Source: Thermodesulfobacteriota bacterium (lineage in GTDB: Bacteria; Desulfobacterota; DSM-4660; Desulfatiglandales; Desulfatiglandaceae). Taken from it: a stretch of 24,617 nucleotides of DNA. How positions within the stretch are numbered: position 1 is the stretch's first letter; the number at the start of each line of letters is the position of its first letter. The notes beneath the pieces are model-generated. The model was not told the origin of the DNA. It saw nothing but the letters and a program-made list of their open reading frames with translations, and searched no databases. The position numbers were made by a program, and so were the translations under genes. Shown here one piece after another: positions 1 to 8,826 of the stretch. The stretch covers positions 1-24,617 of the forward strand of contig JANQDY010000190.1 in NCBI GenBank assembly GCA_028278625.1. The letters run 5' to 3'.

Positions 1-176
1 TCTGAACGCCTTTCTGGCTGCGTCAACTGAACAACTTATTAAAATGGCAGCGTAATTTTCTTGTTTTTTGTTACAGGGTTTTAGGAAATAAGGCACTAAC
101 ATTCATTCCACTTCGGTTTCAGTTATTTGCATCGCTCTTTTGAAGATTCTGAGGCACTTTGAAGGAGAAACAACCG

Positions 177-1097
177 GTGGGGAATAAACCAAGAGTTCTT
201 CTGGTCGACGACAACCCCGTTAATCTGAAAGTGGCGACAAAGCTGCTGGAAAAGAAAGATCTTTTGGTTGATGCCGTTTCAAACGGTAGATTGGCCATTG
301 AAGCCATTCAGAAAGCCCCGTATCAGATGATCCTGATGGATGTCCAACTGCCGGAAATGGATGGGCTCCAAACCACAAAAATGATCCGTGAATGGGAGAT
401 GTCCTCACCCGGAAACGAAGACCGTCCCCGCACACCAATCATCGCGCTGACCGCTGCCGACACCCCGGAAGAGAAAGCGGCATGCCTTGAAGCGGGGATG
501 GATGATGTTATCTTGAAACCGCTTCGGCCGGATAAAGTCGAAAAGGTGCTGGCCTATGTGACCGGCGATCTCAAGAACCGCCAGACCCTCTCCGCCACCA
601 TTCTCGAAAGACTGGAAAAAAGCCGATCGGCAGGACCCGCCACCAATTCGGAAATCCCCACAAGGCAGCTCATGACGTTCATGCTGGGGAATGAGAGCTA
701 CGCCTTTGACATGTGCTTCATGACGAAAATACGATGGGCGGAAGGAATCACACCGGTTCCGGGACTCCCGCCCCACATCCTGGGCATCATCAATCTTCGA
801 GGTGAGATCGTTTCAGTCGTCGATCTAAAGGCTCTCCTTGGCATTCAATTGGCGAGTGTTCCCAAACCCTCCATCATGGTCACCCGTCTGGAGGGTGTAG
901 AAGTGGGATTTCTGGTGGACAGCGTGGATGAAATTGTCGAGCTTCCCATCAAATCCATCAATCCACCCATGATAACTTTCGAAAAGGAATATTTGGCATT
1001 CATTGACGGAGAAGCGCGACTGAATGAACGCTTGCTGGTGGTTTTGAACTATCAGAAAATAATGGCCTCCGAAAAACTGAATATTCACAAGAAATAA
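177..1097 (+). CDS. Receiver-CheW fusion protein (reversed CheV architecture)
   Basis: A 306-residue chemosensory adaptor with its own phosphoreceiver. Residues 5-125 form a REC domain with the acidic pair D11-D12, phosphoacceptor D55 in the segment MDVQLPEMDG, switch T92 and K114. After a linker, residues about 163-300 form a CheW domain (LMTFMLGNESYAFD, then LGIINLRGEIVSVVDL). CheV has the opposite order, CheW first and REC last. The GTG start at 177 is preferred because AAGGAG at 162-167 lies nine bases upstream; a TTG at 159 in the same frame has only a weak GAGG very close to it. It is the first visible gene of the chemosensory operon and probably couples receptor to kinase in a phosphorylation-dependent way. 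Domain calls are firm; the role is inferred. Confidence 0.9.
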   Translation: MGNKPRVLLVDDNPVNLKVATKLLEKKDLLVDAVSNGRLAIEAIQKAPYQMILMDVQLPEMDGLQTTKMIREWEMSSPGNEDRPRTPIIALTAADTPEEKAACLEAGMDDVILKPLRPDKVEKVLAYVTGDLKNRQTLSATILERLEKSRSAGPATNSEIPTRQLMTFMLGNESYAFDMCFMTKIRWAEGITPVPGLPPHILGIINLRGEIVSVVDLKALLGIQLASVPKPSIMVTRLEGVEVGFLVDSVDEIVELPIKSINPPMITFEKEYLAFIDGEARLNERLLVVLNYQKIMASEKLNIHKK

Positions 1098-1101
1098 TGC
1101 C

Positions 1102-1536
1102 ATGGACGCTCTTTCAAATCGTCAGGAAAGGCATGTCGACGCCTTTGAATTCCTCCTGTTTCATCTGGGCACTTTTGTTCTGGCAGTGGCGGCCGATCAG
1201 ATCATTCGCATAAAGCGGCGTGTTTTGCCGGACCCCGATTCGCCTGGACGTCGTCTGGATATTAAGAAAATACTTCAAATAACCCCTGACACATCATCAG
1301 GCGTGGTCCTTGAAATCGTACACCCATCGGGCCAGACAGAAATGAAAGTGGATGCCGTGGAAGGGACCGTTTTACTGACCCTTGATCAGATTCAAAAGCT
1401 TCCCTATCTGATTGAGCTTCACAACCGCCATCCTGCGTTGTGGGGCCTGGCCGTTCTGGGTGGAAGAATTGTGTTTCTTCTGGATCCGTCCCTTTTGAAA
1501 ACAGAGGAAAACGATCCAAAAGGATATTTTCCATAA
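1102..1536 (+). CDS. Divergent CheW-like coupling protein
   Basis: A 144-residue protein starting four bases after the preceding stop. It begins with a hydrophilic stretch, then FEFLLFHLGTFVLAVAADQI, which fits the first strands of a CheW fold. The C-terminal half carries VDAVEGTVLL, IQKLPYLIEL and WGLAVLGGRIVFLLDPSLL, matching CheW-family spacing (binding-site strand, LP turn, final hydrophobic strand before the last Leu). It lacks the clear GxxNLRG-type motif that the CheW domain of the upstream fusion has. Position and size suggest the second adaptor of the array, comparable to the WspB/WspD pair in Wsp systems. The family assignment rests on these partial motifs and operon context. Confidence 0.7.
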   Translation: MDALSNRQERHVDAFEFLLFHLGTFVLAVAADQIIRIKRRVLPDPDSPGRRLDIKKILQITPDTSSGVVLEIVHPSGQTEMKVDAVEGTVLLTLDQIQKLPYLIELHNRHPALWGLAVLGGRIVFLLDPSLLKTEENDPKGYFP

Positions 1537-1576
1537 CCTTTAATTCTTCAGCATCATTATCAAAGAGGGAGAACAG

Positions 1577-1688
1577 ATGCTCGTTCTGGCCATCAATATC
1601 GCTGAAAACAGTGCCACTAAAATCAGTCCAAGGGCTTCACCGTTTGGCCAGGGATCTGAGAGACCTTGTTGCGGCATTCAAAGGCTAA
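1577..1688 (+). pseudogene. Frameshifted remnant of a chemoreceptor C-terminus
   Basis: A strong Shine-Dalgarno (GAGGGAG, 1565-1571) precedes an ATG at 1577 that opens with MLVLAINIAENSATKIS, resembling the last coiled-coil turns of a methyl-accepting protein. The match then stops in this frame and continues in another as HRLARDLRDLVAAFKG followed by TAA at 1686-1688, the usual way such receptors end. One base near the A run at about 1618-1622 would restore a single frame. The end of the neighbouring intact receptor is different (IVSRFRLEV), so this is not a local copy of that tail. It is probably the leftover of an earlier receptor gene; a sequencing error or a very short translated peptide remains possible. 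Confidence 0.5.
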
Positions 1689-1710
1689 ACCCAATCGGAA
1701 AGAGGCAATC

Positions 1711-3900
1711 ATGGATAGCATACAAAAGAGGGTCGGAATCTATCAGGGGGTGTTCTTCCTTGCCGTTGTCGGATTGTTGTTCCTTCCCTATGTTCTGTTG
1801 ACGCTCGAAATGACCTGGTCGCAAATCAGGACACTGTTGATCATCTATGCCTGGGAAGCCCCCTTTGTTGGGATCATCTGCATCGGTCTTCCCATGCGAT
1901 GGGTTAACACGCTGCTGCTGGCGCGCGAAAAAGCGGGAAAAAAGGCAAGCCTTAAACCGTCCGAAATACACGGCGTCATCTCACGCGGGCTTAAACTCCC
2001 ATTGAAGATTGCCTGGACCACACTCTTTGTCATTCTTCTGGGATTCATGATCGGTATCCTGCAAATGATCATGTTCGCCGATTTTGACGCCATACAGTCA
2101 GTGGAAACCCTCATTATCGGCATTATGATCGCTATCATCTATGCCGCCTGCTGCTTTTTCAACAATGAACGGATCCTCGCGCCTCGCCTCGGCAGTTGGG
2201 TTAAGGAATTCGGGATGTCGGACCCGCCCAGAGTCTTGACACTTTTTAACAAGCTACTGGTGGTCTGTCTCTCCATTATGGTGGTCACCATTCTTTTTCA
2301 AGGGAGCGTCACATTCAGTCATTCAAATCGACTTGTGGAAGGCTTGGAGGGGGAAGGCAGCATTAGCGAATTGGTACAGCTGAAAACGATCCTTGAAGAT
2401 CTGAATGTCAAAGGACGGGAAAAGGAAGTGGAGAGAATCCTTTCAAAAGCCTCCAAACCCGAAGATTTGGATTTTTTTGTTCTGCACCGAAGCGGGAAAG
2501 TGCCGCTCGGTGAGGATGGAGAACTCCTACATCAGCAGAGTACCGATCATTTGAGAAGCGTTTATTCGGATCTGCGCAAGCAGGTTGATTCCGGTACCAG
2601 TATTACTTCCCATGAGCAAGCGGATTCTCAAATAATCTATTATGGCTTGCCGCTGGGCAATCAGGATTTGCTTCTGGTCAAAGTAATTGAGTTTGAAACC
2701 ATTCGAGATGAAATGACATCCCTTCTGATAAGCATTCTCATTTCCAGTATCGTGGTCCTTTTTATCGCATTCTATCTGAGTTACCGCCTGGCGGAAAACG
2801 CGGCCACCCCTCTTAGAAACCTTGAGGAAGTTGCGGACAGAATCGCTACCGGAGATATCTCCTATCCCATTGATGTCATCACCGGAGACGAGATCGGAGT
2901 CCTGGCCTGCAGTTTCTTGCGCATGCAGCGGGAACTGAGCAGACTTTCCCATCAGGCCGGCAATATCGCTCAAGGAGATCTCAGAAGCCGGGTAGAATTC
3001 CATGGAGACCTGGCCGACGCCTTTAACCAAATGCAGACAGACTTAAACGATATCATTTTTCAGGTAAAAGATGCCATCCTCAAAATCAGCACCGCCTGTA
3101 ATCAGATCCTTGCCAGTTCCGAAGAACAGGCATCCGGCGCTTCCGAACAAGCGGCCAGCGTCGGGGAAACGACCGCTAGTATTGAAGAACTCTCTACCAC
3201 AGCCGGTCAGATTGCCGAGAACAGTGACATTCAGGCAGGGATGGCCGAGTCCACGCAGCAAAATGCCGTAGAGAGTGCCAAAGCCATGGATGAAGCAGCA
3301 GCGCTCATGGAAAGCATTCAGCACCACACTGAAAAGGGAGCGGAGCAGATCATGAGCCTGGGAGAAAAATCCCAGCAGATCGGAAAAGTGCTCGCCATCA
3401 TCAATGAGGTGGCCGCTGAAACCAAAATGCTTTCTTTGAACGCTGCCATTGAAGCCAGTAAAGCGGGAGAAGCAGGTAAGGGTTTCTCAGTGGTGGCCAC
3501 TGAGATTCGAAAGCTGGCAGAGAACGTTGTCAGGTCCACCGGCAGTATTGAGGAGATCGCCCGGGAAATCCAGACCGCCGCCAACAGCTCCGTGATGGCC
3601 GCCGAGGAAAATGTCAAGCTGGTAAAAGTCGGCGCTCAAAAGCTGACCCGCGTGGAAGAGGCCATGCAGGAAATCGTGTCCATGGCTGAACAGACCACCG
3701 ACTCTGCAAAACAGGTCTCTATGGCCACGGGACAGCAGAAAAATGCCAGTGAACAGATAGTGTTGACCATGCGCGAACTCTCCGACGTGGCCAAACAAAT
3801 GGCGGCCGCTGCCGGCGAAACCACCTCATCCGCCAATAGCTTGACTCAGATGACGGAGAATTTGAAAAAGATCGTCTCCAGATTCAGGCTGGAGGTATGA
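1711..3900 (+). CDS. Polytopic methyl-accepting chemotaxis protein
   Basis: A 729-residue chemoreceptor. Five predicted membrane helices fill the N-terminus (about 12-32, 38-62, 101-122, 131-150, 179-198). Next comes an extracytoplasmic stretch of about 135 residues, a sixth helix (336-358), a HAMP region (about 359-412, with TPLRNLEEVADRIATGD) and a long coiled-coil signalling domain. The hairpin tip around 565-600 reads AAETKMLSLNAAIEASKAGE, so ETKM replaces the common QTNL. The protein ends RFRLEV with no CheR-docking pentapeptide. The ATG at 1711 is chosen over the upstream in-frame TTG at 1666 because AGAGG lies five bases before it and it begins just ahead of the first helix. Its ligand is unknown. 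It ends one base before the CheA start, so the two are probably coupled. Confidence 0.93.
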   Translation: MDSIQKRVGIYQGVFFLAVVGLLFLPYVLLTLEMTWSQIRTLLIIYAWEAPFVGIICIGLPMRWVNTLLLAREKAGKKASLKPSEIHGVISRGLKLPLKIAWTTLFVILLGFMIGILQMIMFADFDAIQSVETLIIGIMIAIIYAACCFFNNERILAPRLGSWVKEFGMSDPPRVLTLFNKLLVVCLSIMVVTILFQGSVTFSHSNRLVEGLEGEGSISELVQLKTILEDLNVKGREKEVERILSKASKPEDLDFFVLHRSGKVPLGEDGELLHQQSTDHLRSVYSDLRKQVDSGTSITSHEQADSQIIYYGLPLGNQDLLLVKVIEFETIRDEMTSLLISILISSIVVLFIAFYLSYRLAENAATPLRNLEEVADRIATGDISYPIDVITGDEIGVLACSFLRMQRELSRLSHQAGNIAQGDLRSRVEFHGDLADAFNQMQTDLNDIIFQVKDAILKISTACNQILASSEEQASGASEQAASVGETTASIEELSTTAGQIAENSDIQAGMAESTQQNAVESAKAMDEAAALMESIQHHTEKGAEQIMSLGEKSQQIGKVLAIINEVAAETKMLSLNAAIEASKAGEAGKGFSVVATEIRKLAENVVRSTGSIEEIAREIQTAANSSVMAAEENVKLVKVGAQKLTRVEEAMQEIVSMAEQTTDSAKQVSMATGQQKNASEQIVLTMRELSDVAKQMAAAAGETTSSANSLTQMTENLKKIVSRFRLEV

Positions 3901-3901
3901 G

Positions 3902-6148
3902 ATGAAACCGGATTCCGGGACATCCAACGGTAATGACCCACAGCATGTGCTTCCTGAATTTCGTGAATTCATCCCCAGCTTTATGGGCTCTGCCAGGGAG
4001 CACGTCGACGCCATCGACCAGGGGTTGCTCCAACTGGAAAAGGATGACCCGGCCGCCAAAGACGTCATCAAGCACATTTCCCGAAATGCTCACAGCCTAA
4101 AGGGTGCCGCCATGACCATCGGCATTCATGACATGGCGGATCTCTGTCACCATATGGAAGACGTGCTTCGAGAAATAAAGGAGGACCGAATCGAAAATGA
4201 TGCCCGCATCTTTGATCTTCTCTTTGAGATAAATGACGCCAATAAGGCCATGCTGGAGAACCTTTCCGCACCTTCTACCCCTTCGGTGGATCTAGATCCG
4301 CTCCTGCGAAGTATCGAAATCTTTCTCTTTTCAAAGAAAGGAGACGATGCCGCACCCGCACCTGACCGGTCGCGGGAAATGATCGATAGCACCCGATCAT
4401 CCAAAAGGATCACCTCTGATTCGGTACGGGTGCCCACAAAAAAAGTTGATCGTTTCTTAAACATTGCCGTGGAACTGGTCATCACTCGCAATCGGTTGCA
4501 TAGTTTCTTCGAAAAACTGGACCAATTGAAAGAAGCGCAAATAAAGGAGCAGTCAGACCTGAAAGTGGTTTGTGCAGCCTCTAAGAACCCACTTGCCGGT
4601 CCTTCAGCAGAAGCGTTATTCTTTGAAGCGCTGAAAAAGCGAAATCTGGAAGGTCAGACGCTCATGGCGCAGTTTGCCGAAGGCTTTCATGATTCCCTTG
4701 AAACCCTCAGCCGGTTGGTAGACGAAACGCAGCAGTTGGTAATGGATATCCGCATGCTTCCCATTTCCCTACTTTTCAGCCCTTTTTCACGTGCTGTTCG
4801 GGATCTGGCAAAAGAACAGAATAAAAGAGTTGATCTAATCATTGAAGGTGAGGAAACCCTCATCGATAAACAGGCCATTGAAGAACTGAGCGATCCCTTG
4901 TTGCATCTGTTAAGAAACGCCATTGATCACGGCATGGAATCCACGGAGGACCGCAAAGCCACCCAGAAGCCTGAAACCGGAAAGATCCTTTTGCGCGCCT
5001 TCCAGGATATTGACAAAGTCGTCATTGAAGTAACCGACGATGGGCCGGGCATCGACCGAAACCGCATCATGAAAAAGGCGCTGGAGAAGAAGTTTCTGAC
5101 GGAAGAAGCGTCAAAGCACATGCTGGACGCCGAAGTGTTCGACCTTCTTTTTCTGCCGGGATTCAGCACGGCCAAAGTGGTCACTGAGCTTTCGGGACGC
5201 GGTGTCGGCATGGACGTGGTCAAAACCAATGTGGAAAAGCTGAACGGATCCGTCGAAATCTCCAGCACCCTCGGAAAAGGAACCCTTGTCCGCATTGCCC
5301 TTCCGCTCACACTTGCCACGACAAGGGCATTTTTGGTTCGTTGTGCTAGCCATATATTTGCCGTGCCCATCTTCTCCGCCATTCAAATGCTTCGGGTGAC
5401 GCCCAAGAGCATTCAGACCGTCAAAGGCCGCGAAGCCATTTACTGGCAGGGAGAGATTCTTCCCTGTGCCCGTCTTGATGCCACCCTCTCCTTCCATGAA
5501 TCACCATCACCGCCGTCTCATGAGAAGATCTGCCTCCTTCTTTTGAAGCATGGCGGTAAAAAGATCGCCTTCCAGGTGGATGAGGTCATTGGCGTGGAAG
5601 AGATTGTCATGCGAAATCTGGGAAGTCATCTGGGACGACTCCCTGTTTTTTCAGGCAGCAGTATTCTGGGTACGGGTGACATTGCCCTGATTATCGATGT
5701 TTCACGGCTTTTCACGGCTGCGCAAATAAAGGCCGGTAACATCTTTTTGGAAAAAGGGAGATTGGAGAGGCATTCGGCCCGCCAACAAAGGATATTGGTG
5801 GTGGAAGATCAAATGACCACCCGACTGTTGGAGAAGAGCATTCTGGAAGCGGCAGGATTCCTGGTCGAAACCGCTGAGGATGGCGTCAGCGCCCTTGAAA
5901 AAATGGACCACGCCCCATTTGATCTGATCATTACCGATGTGCAAATGCCCAGAATGGACGGATTCACCCTGACCGAAAACCTGAAGAAGGATGAACGCTT
6001 CCGTCACATTCCCCTTATCATTGTTACCTCTCTGGAAAATGAAGAAGAGCGAAAACAGGGCCTTTTGGCGGGAGCGGACGCGTTTCTCCTTAAGAAAAGC
6101 TTTAACCAGGAGTCTTTAATTGAATCAATCCGAGCACTGATCGGCTGA
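3902..6148 (+). CDS. cheA: Hybrid chemotaxis histidine kinase CheA with C-terminal receiver
   Basis: A 748-residue kinase. The HPt domain carries phosphorylatable H64 in AHSLKGAA. A dimerisation segment (about 175-290) is followed by the ATPase domain with N-box N339 (RNAIDHG), the DDGPGID loop at 379-385 and the glycine lid SGRGVGMD at 431-438. A CheW-like regulatory domain covers roughly 470-605, and a REC domain 628-748 has E635/D636, D679 (ITDVQMPRMDG), T709 and a KK at 731-732. No CheY-binding P2 domain is evident between HPt and the dimerisation part, which fits phosphotransfer to the fused receiver. GGAGG at the end of the receptor gene serves as ribosome binding site. The layout matches WspE/FrzE-type hybrids. 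Output beyond the receiver is not visible. Confidence 0.95.
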   Translation: MKPDSGTSNGNDPQHVLPEFREFIPSFMGSAREHVDAIDQGLLQLEKDDPAAKDVIKHISRNAHSLKGAAMTIGIHDMADLCHHMEDVLREIKEDRIENDARIFDLLFEINDANKAMLENLSAPSTPSVDLDPLLRSIEIFLFSKKGDDAAPAPDRSREMIDSTRSSKRITSDSVRVPTKKVDRFLNIAVELVITRNRLHSFFEKLDQLKEAQIKEQSDLKVVCAASKNPLAGPSAEALFFEALKKRNLEGQTLMAQFAEGFHDSLETLSRLVDETQQLVMDIRMLPISLLFSPFSRAVRDLAKEQNKRVDLIIEGEETLIDKQAIEELSDPLLHLLRNAIDHGMESTEDRKATQKPETGKILLRAFQDIDKVVIEVTDDGPGIDRNRIMKKALEKKFLTEEASKHMLDAEVFDLLFLPGFSTAKVVTELSGRGVGMDVVKTNVEKLNGSVEISSTLGKGTLVRIALPLTLATTRAFLVRCASHIFAVPIFSAIQMLRVTPKSIQTVKGREAIYWQGEILPCARLDATLSFHESPSPPSHEKICLLLLKHGGKKIAFQVDEVIGVEEIVMRNLGSHLGRLPVFSGSSILGTGDIALIIDVSRLFTAAQIKAGNIFLEKGRLERHSARQQRILVVEDQMTTRLLEKSILEAAGFLVETAEDGVSALEKMDHAPFDLIITDVQMPRMDGFTLTENLKKDERFRHIPLIIVTSLENEEERKQGLLAGADAFLLKKSFNQESLIESIRALIG

Positions 6149-6190
6149 ATCATCGGCAATGAGCTTCCTAGCAGGCTCAAACAAGAAAAA

Positions 6191-7261
6191 ATGATCAAAG
6201 TTTTCATCATAGATGACCTAGAATCGGCCCGGAACCTCATTCGGGATATGCTGGAGACGGATCCTGAAATTCATATTTGTGGCATGGCCGACAATGAAAT
6301 GGATGCCATAAAGATGGTTTTAGAGCTTCGGCCGGATCTGATTATCCTCGACTCGAAATTGAGACAGACCAGCGGATACGAGGTGGCACAACAGATCATG
6401 CAGGTATACCCAGCCCGCATCATCATGGTCATCGCCACATCCGAAGCCCCTGTCGAGGGTTCAAAAGCGCTGTTTGAGTGCGGTGTGCTTGAAATCATCA
6501 AGAAAGGAGATCTTTACCGCTGGAGAACCCGTCCGGAGGTGGCGGCAGGATTTATTCGAAAAATCAAGTTGATATCGAAAGTTAGCAGTCAATTCATCAA
6601 AACAAAATGCGAAAAAACGGAAAAGAAACCGAGAGCCGTCGTACTTCCTCTAAAACCTAGCGCCGACAAGCACTGGTCCGCAAAGAGGGAGCATGGTCGG
6701 GTTATCGCCATCGTATCTTCCACTGGCGGACCCAATGCCCTATCTCAAGTAATCGGTGGTCTGCCCCGCGATTTTCCCGCACCCATTCTGATCGTTCAAC
6801 ACATGAGCCCGGGTTTCATCGACGGCCTGGCAGAATGGCTGGATCAGCAGAATCACATACGGGTTCGTGTAGCGAAACAGGATTCACCTATTGTCCCGGG
6901 AGAGGCCCTGCTGGCACCGGACAGGGTGCATCTGACAATCGGTGGAAACCGCCATATCGACTTGTTGGATACCCCCCCCATCGGTGGTCATAGACCTTCC
7001 GGAAACATGTTATTGAAATCCGTAGCGGAAACCTATGGCTCTAAGGCTTTGGGGGTTATTCTGACTGGCATGGGAAATGACGGCTCAGAAGGGATGGCCA
7101 CACTCAAAAAAGCGGGAGGCAGAAGCATCGTTCAGGACCAAGCCAGTAGCGTTGTTTTCGGTATGCCCAGGTCGGTCATTGCCTTAGGCCTTGCGGACCG
7201 CATTTTACCCCTCGAACAAATCGCCTCGGCAATAGCCCGATTCGCCAAAAACGGTTTTTGA
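6191..7261 (+). CDS. cheB: CheB, receptor glutamate methylesterase / glutamine deamidase
   Basis: A 356-residue response regulator esterase that removes methyl groups from receptor glutamates. The N-terminal REC domain has D8-D9 and phosphoacceptor D54, but the usual MPxMDG after the Asp is replaced by SKLRQTSGY, so the receiver is atypical. A linker (about 130-168) leads to the catalytic domain with S177 (SSTGG), H204 (QHM) and D297 (GMGNDG), the complete triad. It lies 42 bases after cheA and runs into cheR, as expected for paired adaptation enzymes. The catalytic assignment is firm; whether the receiver is phosphorylated normally is uncertain. Confidence 0.95.
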   Translation: MIKVFIIDDLESARNLIRDMLETDPEIHICGMADNEMDAIKMVLELRPDLIILDSKLRQTSGYEVAQQIMQVYPARIIMVIATSEAPVEGSKALFECGVLEIIKKGDLYRWRTRPEVAAGFIRKIKLISKVSSQFIKTKCEKTEKKPRAVVLPLKPSADKHWSAKREHGRVIAIVSSTGGPNALSQVIGGLPRDFPAPILIVQHMSPGFIDGLAEWLDQQNHIRVRVAKQDSPIVPGEALLAPDRVHLTIGGNRHIDLLDTPPIGGHRPSGNMLLKSVAETYGSKALGVILTGMGNDGSEGMATLKKAGGRSIVQDQASSVVFGMPRSVIALGLADRILPLEQIASAIARFAKNGF

Positions 7262-7275
7262 GGACGGGATTAGAA

Positions 7276-8775
7276 ATGTCCCCTCTTTTACCAAAACATA
7301 ACCCCCTCGTTCTGTTGGGTCTGCACATTACCGAAAAGACCGGCATCGGTTTTGATGAACAGAGACGCAAGCAACTTGGCCAGATCATCAACGGACGCTG
7401 TAAAATTCTGGGTCTCGACAACATCGAAGACTACTACACTGTGATTCGCACATCCGGTGAGGCGGAGGGTGAGTTTGGAAGACTGATGGACATTCTGACA
7501 ATTCAGGAGAGTTCCTTTTTTCGTCAGAAAGCCCAATTTGATGCACTCAAGAATTTCTGTCTCCCTGAACTCTTGAAAAAGCGAAAAGCGGATCGCGGTA
7601 GGATCAACATCTGGAGCGCAGGGTGTGCTAACGGTGAAGAGGCCTATTCCATTGCCATGCTCCTCTGGGAGATCTGTCCAAGAAACCCGAAGGAAACCTT
7701 TCATATCATAGCAACAGACATCAGCCGGAAGGCACTCCAAAAGGCAAAGAAAGGCATCTATTCGAAAAAGGCCATCCGGAATCTTGCCCCGCGTTTTGTG
7801 GATCGCTATTTCACAGAAGAGAAAAAACGGTATGTTCTGAGTGAAAGAATCAGGACCATGGTTGATTTCAAATACCTCAACCTGGCTGAAGAGCCTTTTC
7901 CACGGGGTGGCGTGCCCAAGTGGGATATTATATTTTGCAGGAATGTCATCATCTACTTCACAAATGATCACAGCCGTAGACTTTTGAAGCGTTTTTACCA
8001 GGTAATGGCCGACGGCGGCTTTCTTTTTGCAGGGTTCTCGGAAACCCTGAAGTATTTAAACAACGATTTCATTCCGATCCAGTTGGATAATGCATTTATC
8101 TACCAAAAGGACGTTTCCGCAGTTTCAAAGGCATTAAAAGCCACACCTCCGGCAAAAACCAGCAGAAAACGCCCCGCCCACGAGAAAACAGGCTTTATCA
8201 GACCACAACAGAACCTAACACCAAATGGACCGACCTTATCAGGGAAGAACACCACTTCCATGAAAAAAACAGGATCCGGAGACGGAGTCTCTTTCAATAC
8301 CCCCATGTCCGCTGGCGTGAAAGAACTCGCATCTCCCGATACAAGGGATAGACCATCAGGCACTGCCGAATCTCTTGACAAACGGTTGGCGCTCGCACGG
8401 GAACTTGCTGACAACGGAGAAATTCTGGAGTCCGCAGCGTTGCTTGACCACATCACTCAACAGGATCCTCTCCAGACCGAAGCGTATCTCCTACTGGCCA
8501 TGATTTATCGCAATACGGGAAACCTTCATCAATCGGGCCTTTGCCTCAAAAAGGCCATCTACCTGCAACCTGAGAACGCTCTGGCAAGACTTCACCTGGC
8601 GGATATTTACAGAGAATCTGCCCGGAAAACGGATGCCGCAAGAGAATACGCCAATGTCATTTCACTTCTTGAAAGCCGAAAAGACCTAGAAGACGACACA
8701 TTCGGTGAAGGCTTCACCCGCAAAGCAATCCTCACAGCCGCACGCGCCCATCTGAAGAGAGTTGATTCCGACTAG
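7276..8775 (+). CDS. cheR: CheR-type methyltransferase with C-terminal TPR domain
   Basis: A 499-residue SAM-dependent receptor glutamate methyltransferase. The N-terminal helical part carries a CheR-like segment (LTIQESSFFRQ, 74-84). The SAM site includes WSAGCANGEEAYSIA (113-127), ATDIS (146-150) and IIFCRNVIIYF (218-228). A polar linker (about 280-380) leads to tetratricopeptide-like repeats at about 385-490 (for example EAYLLLAMIYRNTGNLHQSG and ALARLHLADIYRESARKTDA). This CheR-TPR form is that of WspC-like enzymes, where the repeats tune activity or docking. The ATG at 7276 is preferred to an in-frame TTG at 7258 that overlaps the cheB stop and has no ribosome binding site; GGGA lies six bases before the ATG. 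It is the last gene of the operon. Confidence 0.92.
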   Translation: MSPLLPKHNPLVLLGLHITEKTGIGFDEQRRKQLGQIINGRCKILGLDNIEDYYTVIRTSGEAEGEFGRLMDILTIQESSFFRQKAQFDALKNFCLPELLKKRKADRGRINIWSAGCANGEEAYSIAMLLWEICPRNPKETFHIIATDISRKALQKAKKGIYSKKAIRNLAPRFVDRYFTEEKKRYVLSERIRTMVDFKYLNLAEEPFPRGGVPKWDIIFCRNVIIYFTNDHSRRLLKRFYQVMADGGFLFAGFSETLKYLNNDFIPIQLDNAFIYQKDVSAVSKALKATPPAKTSRKRPAHEKTGFIRPQQNLTPNGPTLSGKNTTSMKKTGSGDGVSFNTPMSAGVKELASPDTRDRPSGTAESLDKRLALARELADNGEILESAALLDHITQQDPLQTEAYLLLAMIYRNTGNLHQSGLCLKKAIYLQPENALARLHLADIYRESARKTDAAREYANVISLLESRKDLEDDTFGEGFTRKAILTAARAHLKRVDSD

Positions 8776-8826
8776 GGAAAAGGACACAAAACCACTTTCG
8801 GCTAAACCGACTTACCCCCAGAAGCA

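Noticed and set aside
1..158. Possible end of an upstream gene or an operon promoter
   Set aside because: The stretch is AT-rich with several stops, and no hexamer pair, sigma-54 element or protein similarity was convincing.
159..176. TTG start for the REC-CheW gene
   Set aside because: The GTG at 177 has AAGGAG at ideal spacing, while the TTG has only a GAGG four bases away, and the receiver domain needs none of the six extra residues.
8798..8810. TCGG-CTAAA-CCGA hairpin between the convergent cheR and HAD genes
   Set aside because: The stem is only four base pairs with no T run, too weak to call a terminator.
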